A stretch of 37,151 bases of DNA from a virus: positions 1-37,151 of IMG/VR virus record IMGVR_UViG_3300025872_000024; one strand, 5' to 3'. A program made the position numbers and the translations under genes. Each line of letters begins with the position of its first letter. The stretch's first letter is position 1. Under the pieces are notes generated by a model that ran no database searches, was not told the origin of the DNA, and saw only the letters and a list, made by a program, of their open reading frames with translations. This document shows positions 1 to 6,309 of this stretch, in pieces.

Positions 1-127
1 AGGCCGTCTTTGCTTGCAACCTGCTCGCCAAAGACGACTGGAGGGCGACACTGGCTGATGAGCCAGTGGAACGCGGGCCAAAGGTGCCGCTCGTCATCAA
101 ACCCAACGCCTTTGCCTGCCGCGCTGA
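1..127. repeat. Terminal direct repeat, left copy (circle overlap)
   Basis: These 127 bases are identical to 37025-37151. The repeat lies inside the methyltransferase gene, and the reading frame continues perfectly when one copy is removed. It is therefore best read as the overlap of a circular assembly; 127 is a common assembler k-mer size. A true packaged terminal repeat would not be expected in mid-gene. Confidence 0.95.
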
Positions 128-374
128 AAGGTTGGCATGGGCAGGATCCAGTCCAGACGGGCTTGTCGTCAGGCCAACCGGCGAGTCGCAATGCCCGGCT
201 CCAGACTCCGATGCCTGCAAAGAAGTGACACTGGGTATACCCGGCAAGTTCAACTGGTTTGATATCTTCAATTGATCGCTCATCCACTATTCCAGGTGCA
301 ATATGCCCTGCCGCAATAAGGTTTCTCAACCACTGTGCGGCATATGGGTCGATCTCGTTATAAAAGGCGGTCAC
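1..374 (-). CDS. DNA (cytosine-5-)-methyltransferase, N-terminal part (gene crosses the circle junction)
   Basis: This is the 5' part of a 251-residue C5-cytosine DNA methyltransferase; the rest lies at 36643-37024. The start is a GTG at 374 with an AGGAG ribosome site six bases upstream, and it overlaps the TGA of the preceding small gene. Visible motifs are FAGIG (motif I, AdoMet binding, residues 52-56), PCQ with catalytic Cys80 (motif IV), GEQV where most relatives have ENV (motif VI, 116-119), QRLYW (motif VIII, 159-163) and GNAIVP (motif X, 235-240). Only about 70 residues separate motifs VIII and X, so the target-recognition region is small. No restriction endonuclease partner is visible. 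Self-methylation against host restriction is the likely role, which is an inference. Confidence 0.9.
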   Translation of the reverse strand, partial: MTAFYNEIDPYAAQWLRNLIAAGHIAPGIVDERSIEDIKPVELAGYTQCHFFAGIGVWSRALRLAGWPDDKPVWTGSCPCQPFSAAGKGVGFDDERHLWPAFHWLISQCRPPVVFGEQVASKDG

Positions 375-481
375 CGTCTGCTCCTAACGCCATGCGCCTT
401 CTCGATAAGCCTGGCGAACCGGAACGGTTGCTGCTTGGCTTGGTGCCAGAGTTCCGACAGTTCGGCATCAGTGAGGGGCAT
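371..481 (-). CDS. Small hypothetical protein, 36 residues
   Basis: A short ORF begins MPLTDAELSELW and ends in an arginine-rich tail. It starts 14 bases before the stop of the preceding Cys4 microprotein and its TGA overlaps the GTG of the methyltransferase, so it sits in a coupled chain. A longer version from 583 exists but would overlap the Cys4 gene almost entirely. No family recognised; an amphipathic helix is likely. The position in a tight operon is the main support. Confidence 0.5.
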   Translation of the reverse strand: MPLTDAELSELWHQAKQQPFRFARLIEKAHGVRSRR

Positions 482-623
482 CTCTACTTCTCTCTTTGTT
501 GGCTCGGTCTTTTCGCTGTTGCTCGCTGACTCGCTCAAGATCAATCTCCTCGACAACTTTCTGGAACTCCAGACACTGAGCACATTTGTAGCACTGGGCG
601 TCGCATCTCCTGTAAACCTTCAT
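468..623 (-). CDS. Cys4 microprotein, possible metal-binding, 51 residues
   Basis: The ATG at 623 overlaps the TGA of the preceding membrane protein (TGATG). The first 17 residues hold four cysteines (C7, C11, C14, C17; CX3CX2CX2C), a pattern able to bind zinc or an iron-sulfur cluster. A charged helical stretch rich in Glu, Arg and Lys follows. No known family recognised. Its place among other small early genes suggests a host-takeover or regulatory role, which is an inference. Confidence 0.6.
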   Translation of the reverse strand: MKVYRRCDAQCYKCAQCLEFQKVVEEIDLERVSEQQRKDRANKERSRDAPH

Positions 624-811
624 CAAATCACCCCGGCCACCAGCAAGGCCAGCGTCATCACTGCAATCACAACCACAGCCGCAAACACCTGACCATCAGT
701 CATCACTGGATCAGGCTCTTTGATCCTGGCATATGGACCAAACGCAGTCTTGAGCGTTCTCGGAAACTTGCCAGTGCGCTCGTAAAATGTCTGTCTGTAA
801 TCGTTGCTCAT
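623..811 (-). CDS. Small single-pass membrane protein, 62 residues
   Basis: The start at 811 is chosen because GAGGAG lies six bases upstream; an earlier in-frame ATG lacks such a site. The N-terminal half is polar and basic. The last 20 or so residues (VFAAVVVIAVMTLALL and following) form one transmembrane helix, so the protein is probably tail-anchored in the inner membrane. The stop overlaps the next start. Function unknown. Confidence 0.65.
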   Translation of the reverse strand: MSNDYRQTFYERTGKFPRTLKTAFGPYARIKEPDPVMTDGQVFAAVVVIAVMTLALLVAGVI

Positions 812-821
812 GTTGCTCTCC

Positions 822-1043
822 TCAAAATGGTGCTGGTTCAAAATCATCATCAGAACTCTTGTCCTGACGCTTGATCGGATTTGCTATCCGCTTCAGATTC
901 TCAACTGGCAAAGCAAACCGCACAGGAAACGGCCACCCATCTGGCGACGGCGCACTGCACCAAGCCTGATGGCCATCCACAGACTCAACACGCAAGGCCT
1001 GCTCAATGCCTTTGTGACGCACAAAGTCCCCTGGCCTGATCAT
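822..1043 (-). CDS. Hypothetical protein, 73 residues
   Basis: The ATG overlaps the TGA of the Cas4-like nuclease gene (ATGA). The sequence begins MIRPGDFVRHKG, which looks like a small beta-barrel (SH3/KOW or YodB-like) start, and has a Trp- and Pro-rich middle and an acidic tail (SSDDDFEP). The fold suggestion rests on pattern only. It lies directly downstream of the nuclease and upstream of the small membrane protein. Function unknown. Confidence 0.65.
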   Translation of the reverse strand: MIRPGDFVRHKGIEQALRVESVDGHQAWCSAPSPDGWPFPVRFALPVENLKRIANPIKRQDKSSDDDFEPAPF

Positions 1044-2077
1044 CCGACAATCCTCCCGTCAAATGCTGCTCTCAGTTGTTTAACAAACTCAGGCGGGTTA
1101 GCACAAGCCAACGGGTTGCCAACAATCTCTCGACTGCCAAACACCGTCGCATCCGGTTCGCCGTTCGCTACAGCCTGATCATCAATCAAAAACACCGCAG
1201 TCCACTGGTCGCGGGGTTCAGCCATTTTCCACGGAACAAGATCAAAATGCAAGACATGGCTATCACAGCCCTGTTGCTGCCAGTCAACAGGTATGCCATC
1301 CGAATCATGCCTCTCGCATCTCCAAGAGCCATCCTCCTTGGCCGTGCTGTGAGCGCAAGTCCTGCAGTTCACTTCCTTGGTTAACTTGCTGCCATGACAT
1401 AGATCATGCGCTGCACAAAACTTGCACTGATACCACGACGGATCAGAACTGATCGGAGGCGGCATACGATCCTCTAGCGTCAGACGCTTGCCTCGCTCCA
1501 GATATTTCTGGGCGACTTCTTCGTCAAACCTAACCCGCTCGGTGTATAGCCTGTCGTCGTCTTTGCAGACCGCGACGTACAAGGCTCGCTCAATCTTCAT
1601 ACCAAGCATGTACAACTGCATCTGGACGAAGTGTTGTGGCTTGGACTTCTCCACGCCGTGTTTCTCCAAGTCATCAAATGACTTCTTGCTGTGCGTCTTG
1701 ATCTCCAAGATATGCTTGGTCTTTTCTGCTCCAGGCACTCCGGCATGAATGATTCCGTCCACATGGCCACCAATGTGACCACCAAAGTCACAGCGGCTTT
1801 GCTGCGCTCCGGTGGCCCGCACATCCATGCCAATGGCCCGCAGGTCAGACACGACCGTTGCTTCCTCGTTCTGCCCACGACGAAACACCCGCAGGATTCG
1901 ACCGGGGAACTGCTCGATCACAGCCCAGCGAAATGACAGCCAGAGCCATCTGTCGCATGGATGGCCCAGAACAGAAGCTCCCATGTAGACACGAGACTTG
2001 TCTTTTCTAGACTTGTTTTCGTGAAATATATCTACAAGTTCTTGTAATTTATGGTTTGTTTGAGGAATTTTGCTCAC
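1040..2077 (-). CDS. Cas4/RecB-like PD-(D/E)XK exonuclease with cysteine cluster
   Basis: This 345-residue protein has the layout of a Cas4/AddB-type nuclease. Cys41 comes first, then the PD-(D/E)XK core with Asp107 (GGHVDG), ExK at 125-127 (LEIKTHS) and a QMQLYMLG helix near 152. The trio C218, C221 and C227 (CX2CX5C) completes a probable 4Fe-4S site with Cys41. A further cysteine set at C238, C241 and C254 is unusual and may be a second metal site. The start is a GTG overlapping the TGA of the PAPS-reductase-like gene. Likely role: 5'-3' resection of DNA ends for phage recombination with the Sak4-like and DUF669 proteins in the same operon. Activity is inferred from family motifs. Confidence 0.8.
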   Translation of the reverse strand: MSKIPQTNHKLQELVDIFHENKSRKDKSRVYMGASVLGHPCDRWLWLSFRWAVIEQFPGRILRVFRRGQNEEATVVSDLRAIGMDVRATGAQQSRCDFGGHIGGHVDGIIHAGVPGAEKTKHILEIKTHSKKSFDDLEKHGVEKSKPQHFVQMQLYMLGMKIERALYVAVCKDDDRLYTERVRFDEEVAQKYLERGKRLTLEDRMPPPISSDPSWYQCKFCAAHDLCHGSKLTKEVNCRTCAHSTAKEDGSWRCERHDSDGIPVDWQQQGCDSHVLHFDLVPWKMAEPRDQWTAVFLIDDQAVANGEPDATVFGSREIVGNPLACANPPEFVKQLRAAFDGRIVG

Positions 2078-3294
2078 GACAAGGCCTCATTTTTTTTGTC
2101 TTTTTTTATTTTTAAATACTTGTTGTAAGCATCGCTTTTAGGTTGTGTAAGGCCAAGACCTTTGCACCACCAGTCGTTACGCAACAAGACTTTTGCCATA
2201 CGACGCCACGACGGAACCCAATACTTTTTTTCTAATTCCCGTGGCGCGTAGTCTGGAATGCCGTTTCTGTACCCTCGCTTGTGCCATCCAAGCAACCATT
2301 CGCTGAACCGCTTTGTGTAGTGATCTCTAGTCACGGCGGGCATGGTCGCAAGCAGCAGGTTCGTAAAACTGCGCCAAGTGTGACCAGGAGGCAACGTTAC
2401 TTTCTGGTAACCGTTGATGTTTCCGCTCTCTTCAATGTACAGCGCTCCCGAATTTGCACCATTGACGCGAGCAATTAACTTTCCCCACGTTTGCGGCTCA
2501 ATCAAGTGATACAGCCATAGGCCGCGCCTTTGATCGTCGCCGTATGGTTGACACAAACGCATCTGATGCAACGACACCCCTGCCAGTTGCATGCGGTCAT
2601 ACACTTCGTTGTGAGGCTTGCTTGGAAATGCCGAGTGATACTTCCAGATGTCAGTTACATGCCAGTCATAGATCGGATAGACGTTGTACACGCTGTCCGT
2701 TACTTTTGTCGTCCATCGCTTGCCGAAATGAGTTTCCTTGTCCCAGACAGCGATTGTTCTGAATCGGTTCAAAGACTCATCGGCACGGATTCCGATAAAC
2801 GCCGCAGTGTTACGTCCATTCGCGTACCACACAGCGAACAGTTCGATGAACTCCTCAAACTCCATTTTCGGGTGAAAGAAGTCAAAAAATTTTGTGTCGC
2901 TGATAACCCCATTGCTATTCGGCATAGGGCGAACCCAGTCATCCTTGCGCTCTGGATCCCAAGCGCACCATACGGGTTCGTAGTTGCTGACGGCGTTTCG
3001 TAACTTGATTGGCAAGCATACCCAGTACGGCTCTATGTTGTTCTTGTAAAGCTCCAGCATTTCTTCTGCATGCTTGATTGTCAAGTTGTACTGTGCTTCC
3101 AAGTCGATTAGCAGCACGCCAACCTTGCGGTTGCGCCTGATTGCTTCATCCATAACCAAGTGCATCATAACGCTGGAATCTTTTCCAGCAGAGAAGCTAA
3201 TGTAAATAGCCTCAAAGTGATCAAAGACATATCTAATTCTGTCTTTTGCGGCTTGAAGTACGGTGACACCAATGCGCTTTTTGATGGATGACAT
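2074..3294 (-). CDS. ibrA-like: PAPS-reductase-like (IbrA/YbdN-type) ATP-pyrophosphatase family protein
   Basis: This 406-residue protein belongs to the phosphoadenosine-phosphosulfate reductase / N-type ATP pyrophosphatase superfamily. The PP-loop SAGKDS lies at residues 35-40, and an acidic DLEAQY segment follows near 67, as in IbrA/YbdN proteins. The ATG at 3294 begins two bases after the IbrB-like stop; a TTG start at 3363 would overlap that gene heavily and is rejected. The C-terminus is lysine-rich and encoded by long A/T runs. Relatives activate a substrate by adenylation (DndC, TilS) or reduce PAPS. The IbrA/IbrB pair is known from E. coli prophages as a regulator of eib genes, but its biochemistry is unclear to me. 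The block is visibly more AT-rich than its neighbours. Confidence 0.85.
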   Translation of the reverse strand: MSSIKKRIGVTVLQAAKDRIRYVFDHFEAIYISFSAGKDSSVMMHLVMDEAIRRNRKVGVLLIDLEAQYNLTIKHAEEMLELYKNNIEPYWVCLPIKLRNAVSNYEPVWCAWDPERKDDWVRPMPNSNGVISDTKFFDFFHPKMEFEEFIELFAVWYANGRNTAAFIGIRADESLNRFRTIAVWDKETHFGKRWTTKVTDSVYNVYPIYDWHVTDIWKYHSAFPSKPHNEVYDRMQLAGVSLHQMRLCQPYGDDQRRGLWLYHLIEPQTWGKLIARVNGANSGALYIEESGNINGYQKVTLPPGHTWRSFTNLLLATMPAVTRDHYTKRFSEWLLGWHKRGYRNGIPDYAPRELEKKYWVPSWRRMAKVLLRNDWWCKGLGLTQPKSDAYNKYLKIKKDKKNEALS

Positions 3295-3295
3295 A

Positions 3296-4396
3296 TCAGT
3301 AAAGCTCCGCTTCAGTACGTCCGCCAGCTTGATCGTAAGTAACGGTTTCTCGGCCGTTGGCAATCAGCCACTTGTTTAAATACTCAAGTGCAAGATTGTC
3401 CGCATTGTTGCGCTGATCTTTGCTTAACAGGTTATATCCGCCTCGGCATCCGGAAGGAATTCCAAGAGCCTGAGCAACGCTTGCCTGGCCAAGCCAAGCA
3501 ATTCTGTTCATTCTGTCGTTTGTTAGATTGTGTTCGCACGAGTGCTTCCATTCTGATGTAACCACGCGCAAAGCTGCACTAAATCTGTCAATGTCAGACA
3601 AAAAATCTTTATATAACTCCTCTCCCTGCTCTTGTGTCATTCCGTTTGGACACCTCTCGGCAAAAAATCCTGCGCGATAGCATTCCCACTTGTTCCACTC
3701 GTGGAACACTCGACCTTTATCGTCCGATTCAAAGTCAGGAATAACGTCGTTGATTACTTCTCCTATAACTCCGTCTCCACCTTTATCAACTTCCCAAGCC
3801 TCTGAAAATTCTTGATCTTTGAATGCCTCTGCAAGTCCTGTAATCTGACAAAGACGAAGCACCTCGTCTGCATCCATGCCTAAGTTTTTTGCTATTCGTT
3901 CATCAGACCAATTGCGGCGCTTAAGTTCAATCACAATGTCAGACATTGCTTCTACTTTGTGCTTGCCTCGTGCTCTGTTGTGGCGAATGGTTGCTGCCAT
4001 TCGGTCACTTTTGTCAGACTGAGATTCTCGAATACGAACAATTGGCAAGTACCCATGTACCCGACTGGTAATGTCATGGCATTCTTTGCCAACGCGGTGC
4101 CGGTGGAATCCATCTATTACCTCAAACCCAATTTCATCAGGAACAGCAACAATGGGCTGCGTGTATCCATCAGCATCAATAGACACTCGCAAAAGTTCCA
4201 TTTCAGGAGGTGCCACGCTATTTGGGTTGTAATCGTTTGCGTGAACTGTTTGATTCTTAACCCACAATACACAATCCACTGGCTCTGACTTAAATGGACT
4301 AATTTCGTGCAACTTTATTTTTATCTGATTAATTGCATCGACTCGCTCATCTAACGGAAGGCTATACAATTTTTCAATTAAAGATTCTATTTGCAT
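3296..4396 (-). CDS. ibrB-like: ParB/sulfiredoxin-fold protein (IbrB/YbdM-type)
   Basis: A 366-residue protein with an N-terminal ParB-like domain: YNPNSV near 56, GYTQPIVAV near 77, the nucleotide-site motif DGFHRHR at 95-101 and a RHNRARGKH box near 138. A helical region with an HTH-like segment (DERIAKNLGMDADEV) follows and a long C-terminal part is of unknown fold. AAGGAG sits five bases before the ATG. It is followed directly by the PAPS-reductase-like gene, the order seen in ibrB-ibrA. No ParA is encoded, so partitioning is unlikely. A role as DNA-binding or nucleotide-dependent partner of the IbrA-like enzyme is inferred. Confidence 0.82.
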   Translation of the reverse strand: MQIESLIEKLYSLPLDERVDAINQIKIKLHEISPFKSEPVDCVLWVKNQTVHANDYNPNSVAPPEMELLRVSIDADGYTQPIVAVPDEIGFEVIDGFHRHRVGKECHDITSRVHGYLPIVRIRESQSDKSDRMAATIRHNRARGKHKVEAMSDIVIELKRRNWSDERIAKNLGMDADEVLRLCQITGLAEAFKDQEFSEAWEVDKGGDGVIGEVINDVIPDFESDDKGRVFHEWNKWECYRAGFFAERCPNGMTQEQGEELYKDFLSDIDRFSAALRVVTSEWKHSCEHNLTNDRMNRIAWLGQASVAQALGIPSGCRGGYNLLSKDQRNNADNLALEYLNKWLIANGRETVTYDQAGGRTEAELY

Positions 4397-4410
4397 GATT
4401 ACTCCTTGTT

Positions 4411-4444
4411 AATCCCACTCTTGTTATCAAACAAAAGTGGGATT
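4411..4444. promoter_or_regulatory. Strong intercistronic hairpin
   Basis: AATCCCACT (4411-4419) pairs with AGTGGGATT (4436-4444); after one mismatch TTGTT pairs with AACAA around an ATCA loop. It separates the DUF669 gene from the IbrB-like gene on the minus strand. The minus-strand 3' side lacks a long T run, so it may be a weak terminator, an attenuator or an mRNA-stability element that marks the edge of the IbrB-IbrA block. Confidence 0.7.
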
Positions 4445-4450
4445 TTGCTT

Positions 4451-4933
4451 TTACTTCTTCATCCAAGGCGGCGTCTTGGCACCAGCACTCGGTGCAGCAG
4501 CAGGCTTGCTCGGTGCAGGAGCGGCTTGGCCAGACAGCGACTTGAAGCCACGCACCTCATTCTGCGCTGCGTACTGCTCCGTCGCAGGCCGGATGTCCAA
4601 CTTGATCGTCAACTGCCCACCGATCAACTGGTCCGTGTCCGTCACCCGGCTCAGACCAATCGCACGCATGATCTCGCCAAGTTGCTGACGACCAATCTCC
4701 TCGGCCTTGGTGCTGGCGTTCTTGATGTTCAGATTGCCAAACACCGTCCGCCCCTGATGCGTCGGGCCAGTGATGTCGTACCGAACGCGGATGTACTCGC
4801 CATTGCCGTCTTTGGTCGGCCGCACTTCAGCCTGATTGATCGTTGCCGAATACCAGCCAGCCGGAAGCGGCTCGTACATGCCAGACGACTGCGGAAGTTG
4901 TGCGGCTTCAAAAGCCTGTGAAAGTTGTGCCAT
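4451..4933 (-). CDS. DUF669 protein, likely single-stranded DNA-binding protein
   Basis: The 160-residue protein matches the DUF669 phage family: an N-terminal LPAGWYSATI strand, a central OB-like beta region, and GRQQLGEIMRAIG followed by LTIKLDI. A Pro/Ala-rich linker leads to a C-terminal PPWMKK, reminiscent of the flexible tail of SSBs. AAGGAG lies nine bases before the ATG at the end of the upstream gene. It follows the Sak4-like recombinase, the usual setting for phage SSB-type proteins. It probably coats ssDNA during annealing and replication. The family assignment is confident; the binding activity is inferred. Confidence 0.8.
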   Translation of the reverse strand: MAQLSQAFEAAQLPQSSGMYEPLPAGWYSATINQAEVRPTKDGNGEYIRVRYDITGPTHQGRTVFGNLNIKNASTKAEEIGRQQLGEIMRAIGLSRVTDTDQLIGGQLTIKLDIRPATEQYAAQNEVRGFKSLSGQAAPAPSKPAAAPSAGAKTPPWMKK

Positions 4934-4936
4934 TTG

Positions 4937-5335
4937 TCATTGCTCCTTGGTAGGTACAAATTTGAATGAAGGACGCCCAGGCTTGGCAGTGATTGCGCCA
5001 GCCAACGGGCCAGTGATTGCATCGTCAGCCTGCTTCCAGGCCGTCATGTTCAGTTCAGGCTTCCAGCGAAACAGGCTCGAGAGGTGATCCATCAAGCCAT
5101 GCTCTGCCGCCAGTTCCTGAACCTTGTCTGCATCAACCGTTCGATTGATGCGCGACTCCACTTTCATCTGCGAGCCATCAGGCATCTTGATCGTCGAGGT
5201 GCCTTCCACCTCCTCCTTGATGCCAGCCAGCGCCTTGATCTTGTCCTCAATCTCGCGGCGCTCATCCTTGGCCGAATCCTCGACGTTCTTCGCCACGCAC
5301 CAGTCCGAGATCAGTTGCTTCATCTCATCAGTCAT
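4937..5335 (-). CDS. Conserved phage early protein (DUF7173-like)
   Basis: 132 residues, with the start at 5335 chosen because its ATG overlaps the TGA of the Sak4-like gene (ATGA). The N-terminus is a coiled coil (MTDEMKQLISDWCVAK then AKDERREIEDKIKAL), followed by beta strands around TIKMPDGSQMKVES. Such proteins commonly sit between Sak4 and DUF669 genes in phages. The family name is from memory and moderately sure. Likely an accessory factor of the recombination complex. Confidence 0.65.
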   Translation of the reverse strand: MTDEMKQLISDWCVAKNVEDSAKDERREIEDKIKALAGIKEEVEGTSTIKMPDGSQMKVESRINRTVDADKVQELAAEHGLMDHLSSLFRWKPELNMTAWKQADDAITGPLAGAITAKPGRPSFKFVPTKEQ

Positions 5336-6009
5336 GCCACACCCCCAATCTTGCGAATGATCAGTCCGAGATCCGGCGCTTCCCACTTGCCCAACTTTCC
5401 AGACCGATCCTTGGCCAGCCACAGTCCATCCGAATCACACATCAGAGCACGCTGCGTGCCGCCATCAGCATCCTTCTCGACCCTGAGCGCCAGCACCTCG
5501 TCGAAGAAGTAAGGCAGCATCTGACCCGTCTTGTTACCAGGCATGCTTGGCGCATACAGCATCCGACCCATCTCGTCCTGACTCTTTTCCAACTTCGCAC
5601 TCATGTAGACATGCTTACCCGGCAGGTCACGAAACGACCGAATCAGATCCGTCATCTGCTCCTGCATCGCGCCATAAGCCTGCCTCGGGTCTTTGGTGGC
5701 TTTCTTCTCGGCGTTCAGCACCACCTCAGCAATCTCGCTGATTGAGTCAATTGCTACCGACTCGAAGTGCTTGGCCTCAGCAGATTCCGTCAGCCAGGTG
5801 TAAGCCTCATGCAGACTGGCCATGTCGTTGATCTCAATGAACGGCACATCCGCATCTTGAATCGACAGCAGGCCACCCTCCGCAGACAACACAATCGGCG
5901 TCGGCAAGGTGGGGATGAGACTGGTCTTGCCAGCCCCAGCCTGACCATAGACCAGCAGCTTTGTGCCGCTGGCATGCAGGCTCTTGGTAGTTCTCAGGTT
6001 AATTGCCAT
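5332..6009 (-). CDS. Sak4-like RecA-fold ATPase, ssDNA annealing/recombination
   Basis: 225 residues. The start at 6009 has GGAG five bases upstream; an in-frame extension to 6108 runs through the promoter region and is rejected. Walker A is GQAGAGKT (22-29), Walker B is within FESVAIDSISE (about 84-94), and KHVYMSAKLEK and MPGNKTGQMLPYFFDEV follow, typical of phage RecA-core (Sak4) ATPases. It is the first gene of the minus arm and is followed by the DUF7173-like and DUF669 genes. It probably promotes single-strand annealing together with the DUF669 protein and the Cas4-like nuclease. Confidence 0.85.
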   Translation of the reverse strand: MAINLRTTKSLHASGTKLLVYGQAGAGKTSLIPTLPTPIVLSAEGGLLSIQDADVPFIEINDMASLHEAYTWLTESAEAKHFESVAIDSISEIAEVVLNAEKKATKDPRQAYGAMQEQMTDLIRSFRDLPGKHVYMSAKLEKSQDEMGRMLYAPSMPGNKTGQMLPYFFDEVLALRVEKDADGGTQRALMCDSDGLWLAKDRSGKLGKWEAPDLGLIIRKIGGVA

Positions 6010-6052
6010 GTTTGCTCCATCTGCGCCTTCGGCCATTCCGTTCGCGCAGTGG

Positions 6053-6081
6053 TTGAACTCTACCACAAGAAAATGTAGTAT
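6053..6081 (+). promoter_or_regulatory. Putative rightward promoter for the HTH-replicase operon
   Basis: TTGAAC (6053-6058) and TAGTAT (6076-6081) with 17-base spacing form a sigma70-like promoter, with a leader of about 33 bases to the HTH gene. GTTG...CTAC (6052-6062) faces GTAG...CAAC (6075-6087) as an imperfect inverted repeat that could be an operator. Confidence 0.4.
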
Positions 6082-6086
6082 TGCAA
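6057..6086 (-). promoter_or_regulatory. Putative leftward early promoter
   Basis: On the minus strand TTGCAA (6086-6081) lies 18 bases from TAGAGT (6062-6057), giving a sigma70-like promoter that would fire into the Sak4-like gene with a leader of about 45 bases. It overlaps the rightward promoter almost completely. Inspection only. Confidence 0.4.
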
Positions 6087-6120
6087 CACCCGAAGCAATT
6101 TTTCGCACAGCGAGCCAGAA

Positions 6121-6309
6121 ATGATGACCTTGGAGCAGATACGAAACGCCTTGTCAGACCGCATGCCTGCCAAGGTTGCCGAGGCCACCGGGCTGCACTA
6201 CAACACGATTCGAGAAGTCAGAGACAACCCGGAGGCAAACCCGACGTACAAGGTTCTTCTGGCTCTGTCGAATTACTTTGAAGGCCGCAGCAATGACAAC
6301 CAAGGCTGA
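6121..6309 (+). CDS. Small HTH DNA-binding regulator (Cro-like), 62 residues
   Basis: Residues 14-52 form a helix-turn-helix region (MPAKVAEATGLHYNTI then PTYKVLLALSNYF), like small phage Cro/transcriptional regulators. Two adjacent ATGs (6121, 6124) are possible starts and neither has a strong ribosome site. It is the first gene of the rightward arm, next to the overlapping divergent promoters, so autoregulation and control of both arms are likely. It overlaps the replicase start by 17 bases. Confidence 0.75.
   Translation: MMTLEQIRNALSDRMPAKVAEATGLHYNTIREVRDNPEANPTYKVLLALSNYFEGRSNDNQG

Noticed and set aside
1-127. True packaged direct terminal repeat as in T7
   Set aside because: The repeat lies inside a methyltransferase gene, is exactly 127 bases, and the phage is P22-like, where headful packaging is expected.
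371-583. 70-residue ORF as the full gene
   Set aside because: Its first half lies inside the Cys4 microprotein in another frame; the shorter start at 481 fits the chain better.
3295-3363. Upstream TTG start for the PAPS-reductase-like gene
   Set aside because: It would overlap the IbrB-like gene by 68 bases. The ATG at 3294, just after the IbrB-like stop, is the natural start.
3296-4396. Plasmid partition ParB
   Set aside because: There is no ParA and no parS-like repeat beside it, and its partner is a PAPS-reductase-like enzyme, so it belongs to the IbrB type.
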